Below are positions 1 through 9,483 of a stretch of 41,193 bases of DNA, in pieces; position 1 is the first letter of the stretch, and every line of letters begins with the position of its first letter. Made by a program: the position numbers and the translations under genes. The stretch spans positions 1 to 41,193 of the forward strand of contig JAFRZH010000030.1 in NCBI GenBank assembly GCA_017442645.1, given 5' to 3'. This DNA is from a bacterium. GTDB taxonomy: Bacteria; Patescibacteria; JAEDAM01; Absconditabacterales; Absconditicoccaceae. The notes under the pieces are model-generated. The model ran no database searches and was not told the origin of the DNA. It saw only the letters and a list, made by a program, of their open reading frames with translations.

Positions 1-778
1 AAACAGTCAATTTTCCAGATTTAACTTCAGTTTCTTCGTTATCACCAGAAGTTTCTTCTTCACTGTTATTATTTACATCTTTCATAGCTTCTTCACAAGC
101 TGATGTACAGTTACCTTCTAGGAGACACAATAATTGTTGTGTTGCTGTACATTCTTCAGTAGATTTTCCTACCATTCCAGCAGATCTTTGAAGCATCAAC
201 ATTACATATCCTCTAATTTCATTTTGAGAAGGATTAGAGATATCTTTCATGATAGTTACACCATTGTATGATTTATTCAATGCATTTAAATGGTATTTGT
301 AATATTGTACTCCAGCTCTTTGTTCTTCTTCAGTTGCATTGTTTTTGTCTCCCCAAAGAAGTCTAGACAAAGCAGTACCGAATTGAGCTCTTGTAACAGT
401 TCCATTTGGATCAAAGTTAGAAATACCTTGTCCCATGATTCCTAATTGACAAGCGTTTGTTACACCGTTGTCATAAGCTTTATCCATTGCAGATGAAACA
501 TCTGGAAATGAACAATCAAGAGATGTGTCAGGTTTTTTTCCAAGATTATTGATAGCATAATTAGCTAACATTTTAGCCATTGCTACTCTTGTCAAATTAC
601 CCATCATATTTGCTTGATCAATAGTGTCCATAGTTGTAACACCATTTTCGTATGCCCATTTATAAGCTGATTGAAGCTCTTCAGAATATTGAGCTCCCAT
701 TACAGTTGTAGCTGGCATAACACTACTTACTGCTATCACTCCCGCAGCGATAGCACTAATTTTTTGTTTGCTATTCAT
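1..778 (-). CDS. S-layer-type surface protein, expressed head (partial, runs off left edge)
   Basis: Secreted surface protein. The N-terminus (MNSKQKISAIAAGVIAVSS...) is a typical signal peptide ending near VMGA. It is followed by two S-layer-homology-like repeats; the second has the signature GQGISNFDPNGTVTRAQFG. A four-cysteine linker (CTATQQLLCLLEGNC) comes next, then an acidic Asn/Glu/Ser-rich hinge that leads into a tail beyond the window. The start at 778 gives the cleanest signal peptide. An in-frame ATG at 820, preceded by AGGAG, is an alternative that would add 14 residues. No TGA codon occurs in this part. The linker codons contain the near-palindrome shared with the two start-less tail cassettes, so this is the only copy in the window with a promoter and start. 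SLH proteins anchor to the cell envelope; that this one does so is inferred. Confidence 0.85.
   Translation of the reverse strand, partial: MNSKQKISAIAAGVIAVSSVMPATTVMGAQYSEELQSAYKWAYENGVTTMDTIDQANMMGNLTRVAMAKMLANYAINNLGKKPDTSLDCSFPDVSSAMDKAYDNGVTNACQLGIMGQGISNFDPNGTVTRAQFGTALSRLLWGDKNNATEEEQRAGVQYYKYHLNALNKSYNGVTIMKDISNPSQNEIRGYVMLMLQRSAGMVGKSTEECTATQQLLCLLEGNCTSACEEAMKDVNNNSEEETSGDNEETEVKSGKLTV
54..141 (-). repeat. Inverted repeat arm A (head/tail junction)
   Basis: Read on the minus strand, this 88-bp stretch matches 1256-1343 on the plus strand with a single mismatch. It starts with CACAACAATTATTGTG (126-141), a 16-bp near-palindrome in which 7 of 8 base pairs are symmetric. It lies inside the head reading frame and encodes the QQLLCLLEGNC linker. 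Sequence upstream of the palindrome is unrelated in the three copies, so homology begins exactly at the palindrome edge. Confidence 0.9.
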
Positions 779-821
779 AGCTTTCGTGTAATAAAATATA
801 AAATACTTTTTCAGAGTCATT

Positions 822-835
822 CAACTCCTAAGTTG
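822..835 (-). promoter_or_regulatory. Leader hairpin overlapping an AGGAG ribosome-binding motif
   Basis: On the minus strand CAACT-TAGG-AGTTG forms a 5-bp stem with a 4-base loop. Loop and 3' arm contain AGGAG, placed just before the upstream in-frame ATG at 820. The hairpin could limit access to that start; the effect is inferred. Confidence 0.4.
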
Positions 836-876
836 CAAGGCTCCTGTCTCCACAAGAATAAACCTTTGTAATTCAT

Positions 877-904
877 ACTATAGGAAGTTGATTTCTTTTT
901 TCAA
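877..904 (-). promoter_or_regulatory. Promoter of the S-layer head
   Basis: On the minus strand, -35 TTGAAA (899-904), a 16-base spacer and -10 TATAGT (877-882) lie about 100 bases upstream of the start codon. The same hexamers and spacing recur at 31568, 32241 and 34411. The promoter lies inside the putative invertible segment and would move with the head. Confidence 0.7.
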
Positions 905-1255
905 GAGATTTTAATGACAATTTACGACATCCACTGTCTAAATCAAAAGAATTAGATTAGGAAGAGTATTTTCTCATTAATCTCTTGTCCAAACCTTTTG
1001 AAGATTTGAAATAAAAGACTCTTACATAATAGATTACGGAAGATTTTTAATTTTGTGACAAAAAAGTTTTATTTTTTACCAAAAAAGAAAAGAAATCTGA
1101 CTTCCGAATATGGAAAACTTTTTTGACTTTTTTCAGCTTTTTCTTCTTTTTTTATTTTATTCAGATTTTTTTGTTGTTTTTTTTGCGGAGGGGTTGTCAG
1201 ATTTTGACAAGTAAAGTTTTTTTTAATTGTTTTAGATAACCTCGAAAACGATATG

Positions 1256-1343
1256 CACAACAATTATTGTGTCTCCTAGAAGGTAACTGTACATCAGCAT
1301 GTGAAGAAGCTATGAAAGATGTAAATAATAACAGTGAAGAAGA
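1256..1343 (+). repeat. Inverted repeat arm B (silent cassette 1 junction)
   Basis: This is the plus-strand copy of the 88-bp arm, with the 16-bp near-palindrome at 1256-1271. The reading frame entering it meets TAA at 1237 and no start codon in between. The ATG at 1253 is out of frame and stops within nine codons. Together with arm A it flanks the head in inverted orientation. Confidence 0.9.
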
Positions 1344-3885
1344 TGACAACACTACTTCAGATGATAAAGTTAAGAGTGGTAAATTAGTAGTAACTAATGA
1401 AAAGAATGAAGGAGCTTCTGTTCTTTCTTACGGTTATGATTCTGAATTGGACACAATTAACTTCTCAACTGATGAAGAAATTACTCTTAATAGTATCACT
1501 CTTGAGAGATTTGGACTTTCTACAGCTGAATCAATTGATTCAATTTGGTTAGAAGATACAGAAGGTAACATTGTAACTTCTGAAAAATCTCTATCAAGTT
1601 CAAAAGATACAGTAACTCTTTCTTTGAAAAAAGAATATAAGAATATTGATGGAAATACTTCATTCATCGTTGTTGTAAAAACCATTGATGCACCAAGTAG
1701 TGATTTAGGAACAAATGTTGGTTTCAAAGTTGTTGATATTGATTCAACTGCTGAAACAACAAAAAACAATGTTTCTGCTAAAGCTAATCTTTATGCTTTC
1801 GCTGATTACACTGGAGAGGGTGTACAAGTTGCTTTCAAAGGTAATGCAGGAGAAAAAACATATAATTATTCTGAGAATGAAATGTATGAAGTTGCTAAAT
1901 TTAAAGTAACAGCTTCTAGCTCTGCAATTGAAGTAAATGGATTTACTTTAGCAAATAAAGGAAATTTAAAACTTGAAAAGATTAATGATGTTGAAATTTT
2001 AGTTGATGGAACTGCTATTAAATCTTCTTATACTGTTAAAAATGATGATTTACAAGTTTCATTTGCAGCACAAGAAATTGCAATCAAAAAGAGTTCAACA
2101 TTTACTGTAAGAGTAAGTTTGGCAGATTACGATGATTTTGGAAGCAAAATCAATATGTATTTTGATGAAACAAGCGACTTAAATGTTGTTGAATCTAAAA
2201 ATTCAGTAAGAGTAAAAATTGATACTACTTTAGCTGATCTTGTAAGTCCTACAACTTATATCTTTAATGGATCAAAAATTGTTCTTACAAATACAAAAAT
2301 TAATGCTACAGTAGATGCAGCTCAAGATTCTGATGATGTAACTATTGCTAAAGGAACGATTGCTATCAATGGACAATCTATTAAGATTCCTTCTCTTACA
2401 ATTAATCCAGATCCAGATTATGAAGATGATATTGAATCTATTAAATTGGTTATCAATGGAGATTCTTATGAATTTACTTCAAAGAAAGATTGGACAGTAA
2501 GAAATGTAACAATTGATGAAGATGCTGATGTTGAAATTACTGCTGATGTAGCTTCTGATGCTATTAGTGGACATGTTGTATCTTTCGTTATTGGAGGAAG
2601 TACTGGAGTTATTAACACATCTGCTCTTTCTGGAGCTCAATATGAAAATGATAAATCTGCTGAAGTTATCTTTAATGGAAGTATTTCTATATCAAAATTA
2701 AAAGTTCAAGCAGCTAAAGCTTCATTTGTAAATAATATTACTAAAAAAGCTCAATTTAAAGTAAAAGAAACTACTACAAATACAGTATTTGAAGGAGTTT
2801 ATACTGCTAAAAAAGGAGAAACAAAAGTTAATGAAGTTGTAATTTCAAAAACAGCTGGTACTATTAATACAGGAGATACTATTACATTTAATGTTTATCT
2901 AAATGGAAGTTCTAAACCAGTTGCTTCTGCTGACTTTGATGTGAAAAATACAGCTGATGCTAATGAGACATTTAGTGCAATTACTGTAGATGCTGGAGCT
3001 GACATTAATGTAAGAGTTGATGCTACAGTATACGCTACAACAGGAACAGAGTCTGACTTGAAATTTACAGTTCAACTTAAAGGAGAAGATACAAACGGTA
3101 ACGATGTTAATTCTTCTGCTGTTGAAATGGTAAATATGGAGTTTGTTGATTCTCAAGCCATTACAGTTACAACAAATGCTGCTATTAAAGAACAAGATAT
3201 TATTCTTGCTAATAGTAATCAAACTGTTGCTAAATTCTTGGTAAAACCAGGTAATAAAGCTGAAACTGCAACACTTGATACTTTAACTATGGAGGTTGGA
3301 AGTTTTGATCTTCCTGCATCTGCAAACTTTGATGATTATTTCAGATTAACAATTGGTGGAACAGAAGCAGATAATGTTGAAATTCAGGGCGATGGTGCAA
3401 GTGCAATCATTACTGTTGAAGATCTTAATGAAAATGTTAAAGGAGAAGTTGAAGTTGAATTAGTTTATAAGAAAGAACTTACTGCAAATACAGATTATGA
3501 AGTTGTTCTTAGTGATGTAAATGGAAAAAATCCAGCTAGAACATTCAAGAGAAAAGCTGTTAATGCAATTGTAAGAGTAATTTCTCAAACAAATACTACA
3601 GCAACTACAAAATATCGTTTTGATATTGATTATTCTGATAATGCTAATAATGAAACAATCGCTTCTGTAACATTTACATATAAAGACGGTAATAATGAAA
3701 CTTGGACAAATGTTCAAGAAGCTAAAGATTATTCTTATGTAAATACTGATAAATCTTCTCAAGTAGAAACAATTGAATATACAGATGGAGATTGAAATCC
3801 AGTAACAATATATAAAACGGATTATGAAGATTTCTTTAAGGTTGGATCTAATGACGAACCTTTAATGAGTTATGCAAATAACTAG
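1267..3885 (+). CDS. Silent S-layer tail cassette 1 (no own start)
   Basis: A long open frame of about 872 codons that begins inside the shared linker (LCLLEGNCTSACEEAMKD) and continues as a beta-rich, Thr/Ser/Val/Asp-rich extracellular protein with repeated Ig-like segments. It has no signal peptide, SLH repeats, credible start or promoter of its own; the first codon given is only the TTG in the linker. In-frame TGA at 3793-3795 is read as Gly, and the frame runs on to TAG at 3883-3885. This is the only TGA in the cassette, although glycine is common. Its first 200 residues resemble cassette 2 (KSGKL..., SITL..., STAE...). It is predicted to be expressed only after joining to the SLH head. 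Confidence 0.8.
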
Positions 3886-3904
3886 AAACTTCGATATAAA
3901 GATT

Positions 3905-3935
3905 AAACTCTGATTTCGGTCAGAGTTTTTTCTTT
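3905..3935 (+). terminator. Rho-independent terminator of cassette 1
   Basis: AAACTCTGA-TTTCGG-TCAGAGTTT gives a 9-bp stem followed by a T-run, 20 bases after the cassette stop. Confidence 0.85.
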
Positions 3936-4025
3936 TCTCTTGTATAATGAAGAAGAAAAATGAAATTGAAATTCCAAAAAATTTTTCTATCATATGAGGT
4001 AGTTTTATACTTTATTTGGATCATA

Positions 4026-4211
4026 ATGTATCAAGATACACAAAATATTACTCTTCCTAGGCATCTTTTTGATGATATCTTACTTGAATTACATAAAATG
4101 AATAAGTTATGCGAAGAAATTGATCATTATCAAGCTATGGAAGAAGTAAAAAATAACGATACAACTCAATATAATAATGTAGAAGATTTTTTAGATAGTT
4201 TAGATGAATAA
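4026..4211 (+). CDS. Small acidic antitoxin of a RelE/ParE-type pair
   Basis: A 61-residue acidic protein (MYQDTQNITLPRHLFDDI...) directly upstream of a RelE/ParE-like toxin, with stop and start overlapping as TAATG. The N-terminal strand followed by helices suits an antitoxin of the RelB/ParD type, but no specific family is recognisable. The frame is open back to an ATG at 3960; I prefer 4026 because the extra residues are hydrophobic and unlike an antitoxin. A TATAAT box at 3943 lies upstream. The role is inferred mainly from gene order and size. Confidence 0.6.
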   Translation: MYQDTQNITLPRHLFDDILLELHKMNKLCEEIDHYQAMEEVKNNDTTQYNNVEDFLDSLDE

Positions 4212-4477
4212 TGTCACGAACAATTCTAAAAACCAAAAGATTCCAAAAAAATTTTAAAGAGTTACCTTCACATATTCAGTTAAAATTCAAAGAGATTATC
4301 CCTTCTTTTGTACAAGATCCTTTTCTTCCTTTTTTGAAAACACACAAATTAAAAGGAAATTTAGAAGGATTATATTCGAGTAGCATTTCGCATAACTATA
4401 GATTTGTGACTATTATTGATTTTGAAAAACAAGAAATGACCTTTGTAAATGTTGGAACTCATGCAATTTATCAATAA
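4211..4477 (+). CDS. RelE/ParE/YafQ-superfamily toxin
   Basis: An 88-residue basic protein with the fold pattern of RelE/ParE toxins: N-terminal helices with a basic stretch (LKTKRFQKNFKELP), the HKLKGNLEGLYSSSIS strand motif, YRFVTII, and the C-terminal VGTHAIYQ that resembles the H-x3-Y ending of YafQ/RelE mRNA interferases. It is translationally coupled to the preceding small acidic gene. Ribosome-dependent mRNA cleavage is expected for the YafQ/RelE branch and gyrase poisoning for ParE; the sequence does not decide between them. A terminator follows at once. Confidence 0.8.
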   Translation: MSRTILKTKRFQKNFKELPSHIQLKFKEIIPSFVQDPFLPFLKTHKLKGNLEGLYSSSISHNYRFVTIIDFEKQEMTFVNVGTHAIYQ

Positions 4478-4485
4478 AAAAGAAG

Positions 4486-4514
4486 ACTCCGACCGAAGTC
4501 AGAGTTTTCTTTTA
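4486..4514. terminator. Terminator between convergent toxin-antitoxin units
   Basis: ACTCCGAC-CGAA-GTCAGAGT is an 8-bp stem with one C-A mismatch and a T-rich run. It separates the plus-strand RelE-like toxin from the minus-strand gene that ends at 4528. Confidence 0.75.
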
Positions 4515-4527
4515 TTTAATCTTCTCT

Positions 4528-4725
4528 TTATTTACATACTGTTTTCTCATTGTTAAAATCCATTACCAAAAAAGGAATATTTGCTTCTATTCTATCAGAA
4601 TCTTCTACGTATTTCGCTTTAAACTCTTCCATTTCTTCATCAGAAAGAGAAACACTTTCTTCTATGAATAAATTTTCTTCTTCTAATTCTTCTTTTGTCA
4701 AATTTTGCACATCATATCTTGTCAT
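4528..4725 (-). CDS. Small acidic protein, probable antitoxin partner of the BrnT-like gene
   Basis: A 65-residue, strongly acidic protein (KEELEEENLFIEESVSLSDE...) starting 6 bases after the stop of the BrnT-like gene. I do not recognise a family and it lacks a clear ribbon-helix-helix. Position, size and charge suggest the antitoxin of a toxin-first pair; this is inference. Confidence 0.5.
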   Translation of the reverse strand: MTRYDVQNLTKEELEEENLFIEESVSLSDEEMEEFKAKYVEDSDRIEANIPFLVMDFNNEKTVCK

Positions 4726-4731
4726 TATTGA

Positions 4732-5004
4732 TTAATTACTAAGATAAAGCTTTTTCATTTTTCTGCTAAAGTAAGCAGTTTTTAAGAATAATTTATTTCA
4801 ATCGTCTACAAATGGGACGCAACAAATATATCATTCATAAAGTAAAATAAACATTCTTTGATTTTCTCTACTAGGAACTTTTCTGATATCTATAAATTTT
4901 CATGCATGTATCATTGCAACAATAATTGCTAAATCTATTCCTCTTTCCTTTAGTAATAATGCTCTTTTTTCTTCATTGTATTGGATAGGATACATGGATT
5001 CCAT
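4732..5004 (-). CDS. BrnT-like (DUF497-type) toxin
   Basis: A 90-residue protein visible only when TGA is glycine: three in-frame TGAs fall in HAGKFIDIR, YEGYICC and DDGNKLF. The pattern YNEEKRALLLKERG, then NQRMFILLYEGYICCVPFV, then FLKTAYFSRKMKKLY is that of a common BrnT-related toxin family (N-terminal E-K-x-x-x-L...RG, central strands, C-terminal SRK...KKLY). The start at 5004 is preceded only by weak signals; a second in-frame ATG lies three codons later. It is followed by a small acidic gene, giving the order toxin then antitoxin. BrnT proteins are ribonucleases; activity here is inferred. Confidence 0.65.
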
Positions 5005-5133
5005 ACGAAATAAATTAGCAATATCTTATATAATTAAAAACTATAAAAAATCAAGTCCCCACTAAAACAAAAAATAGCTTTATATTCAGAATAAAATCCA
5101 AGAATTGAATTTTGCTACTGCATAGGATAAAAA

Positions 5134-5159
5134 ACGGGGATATAAGTCCTCATTTTTTT
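5134..5159 (+). terminator. Terminator-like hairpin of the ACGGGGA family
   Basis: ACGGGGA-TATAAG-TCCTCAT followed by seven T. It is the same hairpin family as those at 32948, 34286 and 36378 in the accessory island. No gene on this strand ends just before it, so it may mark a deleted accessory unit. Confidence 0.5.
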
Positions 5160-5252
5160 AAAAATCTCAAAGACTCAAAATAAAGACTTCTTGTGTTTTT
5201 CTTTCTTTTCTCTATACTTCATTTTTAGTCTCATTTATTTTATCAGAAAAAA

Positions 5253-7496
5253 ATGAACCTTTCTGAACAAACTCAATATCTTCAAACCTTTTTACAAACG
5301 GATCTTTCTACTATTCCGAATGTTAAAGAAGTATATCAGATGCTTATCGACTGTCTTGTAGAACATAATCACCTTTATTATTTAAAAAACGCTCCGATTA
5401 TTTCAGACTTTGATTATGATCAGCTTTTTTCTCTTTTGAAAAAAATTGAAACAGAATATCCTCAAATAATTTCTTCCAATTCTCCTACTCAGGGGTTGAT
5501 AGGACAAATAAGTGATGGTTTTAAAAAAGCAGAACATAAAACTCCCCTTCTTTCTCTTGAAAATAGTTATAATGCTGAAGATTTAAAAATATTCGATGAG
5601 AGAATTCAAAAAATTTTGATGAAAGAAGGAGTCTATGAATATTATTATGGAGTGGAACCAAAGTATGATGGGCTATCTGTAGAATTAATCTATGAGGAAG
5701 GTATATTTAAACAAGCGATTACGCGTGGAGATGGGTATGTAGGAGATGATATTACGGTAAATGTGAAGATGATCGATAATATTCCTAAAATACTTTCTCA
5801 AAATTTAAAAATTCTTCGTGTGAGAGGAGAAATCATGATGCCAAAATCTGTATTACAATTACTCAATAAACAAAGAGAAGAAGAAGGTTTAGAACCTTTC
5901 GCTAATACGAGAAATGCAGCGGCAGGAAGTATTAAACTTTTGGATAGTGGAGAGGTAAAAAAAAGAAAATTAGTTTGTTTCATTTATGATCTCTTAGAAG
6001 CAGAAAATGAAAAAGGGGAAAAATTTGAACCTCATTTAAAAGACTTAGGTTTTAGTCAAGTAGATTTGAATCTCTGAAAACAAACGATTAACGGAATTCA
6101 AAATATCTGTACCAATAATGAAACGAAACAAAAATTAAATGAATTAGATTATGATTTTGATGGATTGGTTATAAAACTTCTGGAAAATACTTCTGATAAA
6201 ATTTCTCTAGAGAACGAAGAAAATAGTCAGGCTCTTTTTTCTTTGATAGATAAAGATCAAGAAAAAATAAAAGAAGAAAAGTCTGTTTCTCTTCGTAAGA
6301 TTCTTGGAACCACTCAACATCATCCTAAATGGGCAATTGCATATAAATTTCCAGCCCAGCAAGCAAGTACCCAAATTATTTCAGTCGATTTTCAAGTGTG
6401 AAGAACAGGAATTATTACTCCTGTTGCAAATCTTCAGCCTGTACAGTTAAGTGGAGTAGAAATTTCTAGAGTAAGCTTACATAATTTTGATTTTATCAAT
6501 GAAAAAGATATTAAACTTCATGATTTTGTTCGAATTCAAAGAAGTTGAGAAGTTATTCCTTATATTACAAGTGTTATAAAAGAGAGGAGAACAGGAAGCG
6601 AAGAAAAAATTTCAGCCCCGCTTTTTTGTCCTTCATGTAATGCTCCTATTATAAATATCGATGCATTGTATTATTGTACAAATACTCATTGTAAAGCTCA
6701 AATGAAAGAGAAATTAATACATTTTGTTAGTAAAGAAGCAATGAATATTTTATGATTTGGAGAGAGTGTTATTGAGGTTTTACTTGAACAAGGAATTGTA
6801 AAAGATGGTGCTGATTTATACAAATTAGAAGAAGTGGAGACCCAAGTCCTTTTGAGAAAAATTCCCTGATTTTGAGAAAAGAGAATAGAAGAGCTTATCA
6901 AAGAACTTAATCATTCCAAGCATAATGAAGTTTGGAGACTCATTAATGCCTTAGGAATTCCTAATATTGGTAAAAAAGTAGCACAAGATATAGAAAAATT
7001 TCTTGCTCTTAAAAAGATTTCTTCTCTTCATGAGCTTCGGGAAAGTCTTTGAAATAAAGAAGAACTAGGAAATATCTATGGAATTGGAGAAAAGACTCTT
7101 CTTTCTTTAGAATATTTTTTCTCAGATGAAAATAATACTTCCTTACTCACAAAATTGGAAGAAAGGGGGATTAAATGTGTCTTTTCAAAAACAAAAGAAG
7201 AGAAACAAGAAAAAGTCTGATTTTCTATTACAGGAAGTTTTGAGTTTTCACGTGAGGTTCTTATTTCTGCATTTGAAAAAGAAGGATATGAATTTCATGA
7301 ATCTCCAAAGAAATCGACTCAATTCCTTCTTTGTGGTAAAAATCCATGAAATAAAAAAGAAAAAGCAAGTGAACTTTGAATTACTATTATAGGAAACCGA
7401 GAAGAAATAATAACAAAATTTCCCTTTATTAAAAAGATAAAAGAACAACAGAAAGAATCTAATAATACTAAAAATATCCAACAAAGTCTCTTTTAA
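5253..7496 (+). CDS. ligA: NAD-dependent DNA ligase LigA
   Basis: Seals nicks in replication and repair using NAD+. 747 residues with the full domain order: N-terminal Ia region, adenylation domain with the catalytic lysine K137 in [13 protein letters not shown] fold beginning [12 protein letters not shown] (about 380), a four-cysteine zinc finger starting at C459 (CPSC...CTNTHC), helix-hairpin-helix repeats (about 535-620) and a C-terminal BRCT domain (about 650-735). Several TGA codons occupy invariant glycines, for example the first G of GRTG. A Lys/Glu-rich insertion of about 28 residues (around 315-345) between KLLENTS and [16 protein letters not shown] makes it longer than the usual 670-700. 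It ends at TAA 7494-7496. Confidence 0.97.
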
Positions 7497-7533
7497 AAAA
7501 CTCCTCTCATTGATTTCCTCATACTATCTTCTC

Positions 7534-7560
7534 TTGATTTTCGTTTTGTTTTTATATAAT
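7534..7560 (+). promoter_or_regulatory. Probable promoter of ddl
   Basis: TTGATT (7534-7539), a 15-base spacer and TATAAT (7555-7560), 31 bases before the ddl start. The spacer is short, so the -35 is uncertain. Confidence 0.45.
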
Positions 7561-7591
7561 TATTTTTGTTTTATTTTATACATCAATCTCA

Positions 7592-8734
7592 ATGAATATT
7601 GGTTTTATTTTCGGTTCAAGAAGTACGGAACACGATGTTTCTATTGCATCAGCGTTCGGAATTATGCAAGGATTTTTGAAAAATACCGCACATCATTTGT
7701 ATCCTATCTATATTACGACTTCTGGACAATGGGTCTATGAACCTGATTTCCTCGATCCAGCCAAAGTAAATGATTTACTCCATAAAGATTATTCAGATTT
7801 AGACTTTTCGATTGATTTTTCCAAAATGGGAAGATTCTGTGCGACTCAGAAGAAAAAAAGCTTTTTCAAAAAACCTCAGCACCTCGAATTAGATCTCGTT
7901 TTCCTCATGCTTCATGGAAAAAATGGAGAAGATGGAACCGTTCAATGAATCATGGAAATCCTTGATGTTCCTTATGTTTCTCCAAGTCTTATCGGATCAG
8001 CTTGTGGAATCAATAAAATTGCGATGAAAGAACTTTTTAAAGCCAATGAAATCCCTATGGTTGAGCAAATTTTTCTCACAAAACAGCCTGAAGATTTGTC
8101 AGAAATTGAAGCAATGGGATATCCTCTTTTCGTGAAACCTGCGAATCTTGGATCTTCTATTGGAGTAAGTAAAGTGGACAACCGCGAAGAATTAGAACAA
8201 GGGTTAGAAGTAGCTTTTCATTATGACCATGAAGTGATTTGTGAAAAAGGAGTAGAAAATCTTGCTGAACTCAATTGTTCAATCTTGATCGATAAAGGAG
8301 AGGTGAGACATTCTCTGATCGAAAGAATTAATACCAAAGCTAATTTCCTTTCTTTTGATGAGAAATATATCGCAGGAGGAGGAACGATGCAAGGAATCGA
8401 AGAGAAAGTGCAAATCCCTGCAAAAATCCCTGAACATGTAGAAAATGAGATTTATGAACTTTGTACCAAAGTTGCAAAAGCTTTACATATCGATGGATGA
8501 GCTCCAAGAATTGATTTTCTTCGAGATGAAAAAAATGACAAGCTTTATGTCAATGAAATCAACACAATCCCAGGAGCAATGCAGATTCATTTGCGAAATG
8601 CTTCAGGTTTGGAAGTAAAAGATTTTTTCAATACGCTCATTGATTCTGCTTTTTATAGACAGAAACAGAAACACGAAGTTTCAACCGATTTTTCTTCTTC
8701 CATTGTGGATTTAACTGTGCATTTGAAGAAATAA
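7592..8734 (+). CDS. ddl: D-alanine--D-alanine ligase
   Basis: Makes the D-Ala-D-Ala dipeptide of peptidoglycan precursors with ATP. 380 residues of the ATP-grasp family: N-terminal IGFIFGSRSTEHDVS, MLHGKNGEDGTVQG, the nucleotide loop KPANLGSSIGVS (about 180) and the metal-binding NEINTIPG (about 320). TGA codes for the glycines after GTVQ and in IDGGAPRIDFL. The stop overlaps the next start as TAATG, so the downstream hydrolase is translationally coupled. Confidence 0.96.
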
Positions 8735-9480
8735 TGGAAACTAAAGTTATGATCGTTGATAACCTTTCCGTTTCCTATTGCTTTTTCGCGTGAAAATCCT
8801 CAGACTTTTTTGTCTTTTTGCATGGACGAGGACGCACCAAAGATGATTGGAATTGGTATTTTGAAAAGTTAAAAGAAAAAGAAATCTGATTTTTGGCTCT
8901 CGATTTCCCTTGATTTTGAAAGAGTCAAATGCCTTCAGAAGTTCGAGGAGTAAAGGAATATTCAGACTTCGTTTTGCATTGTTTACAAAAACTTAAAATT
9001 TCCACTCCTGTTTCGTTAGTTTGTCATTCTTTTTGAGGAAGAATCGCTTTCCGACTTGCTTCTCATCAAGCTCATTGAATCAAAAAAATGCTTCTTTGTG
9101 CTCCTGGAGGAGTCGAGAAAATTCTTTCTCCTTTCCGTAAAAAACTCCTTTCCATCGCAAAAAAAGTATTCTCTCTTCCTTTTTTGAGACCCTTGAAAAA
9201 CTTTTTAATCAAAAAAAGAGGTTCTGCAGATTATCTCAGTAATCCCATGATGAGAAAGATTTTAGTTAAAGTTGTGAATCAAGATCTTCGTTCCTATTTC
9301 CCTCAAATTCAGCAAGAAACTTCTCTTTTCCGAGGGACTGCTGATGATCAAATTCTTTCTTGGCAAATCGAAGAGATGAAAAAAGGAATCAAATACCTGC
9401 ATTATCATGAATTTACAGGAGGAAGTCATGATATTCACTTCGAACAAAAAGAGAAAATTTTGAAAGAGATGATAAGGTAA
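8734..9480 (+). CDS. Alpha/beta hydrolase
   Basis: A 248-residue alpha/beta-hydrolase-fold protein. The oxyanion region FLHGRGRTKDDW, the DFPGFGKS motif and the nucleophile elbow CHSFGG with Ser99 are all present. RGTADDQI supplies the likely acid and GGSHDIH the likely catalytic histidine (H232 or H235). Four of the key glycines (DFPGFGK, HSFGG, QAHG) are TGA-coded. No signal peptide is seen, so it is probably cytoplasmic. The substrate cannot be told from sequence. It is coupled to ddl by a 1-base overlap and converges on ung with a 3-base gap. Confidence 0.88.
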
Positions 9481-9483
9481 AAA

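Larger units (their letters stand above)
142..1255. mobile_element. Putative invertible segment carrying the S-layer promoter and head
   Basis: These 1114 bp lie between the inverted arms at 54-141 and 1256-1343. They contain the SLH head, its leader and its promoter. Inversion would place the head upstream of and in frame with the tail at 1256, and would leave the off-window tail without a start. The non-coding part, 779-1255, holds the head promoter and leader, then an A/T-rich tract (about 1065-1240) with a small inverted repeat TTGTCA-GATTT-TGACAA at 1193-1209; I see no gene there. Inversion is inferred from the architecture; no recombinase gene is visible. Confidence 0.65.

Noticed and set aside
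1069..1263. Lys-rich minus-strand open frame between head and tail 1
   Set aside because: Low-complexity A/T tract; it ends over the recombination site and has no recognisable features.
2899..3762. Cys/Ile-rich minus-strand open frames within S-layer tail 1
   Set aside because: Shadows of the biased coding strand; no start signals and low-complexity composition.
5253..7496. Interpretation of ligA and similar genes as frameshifted or nonsense pseudogenes
   Set aside because: All interruptions are TGA at conserved glycines; with code 25 the genes are complete.
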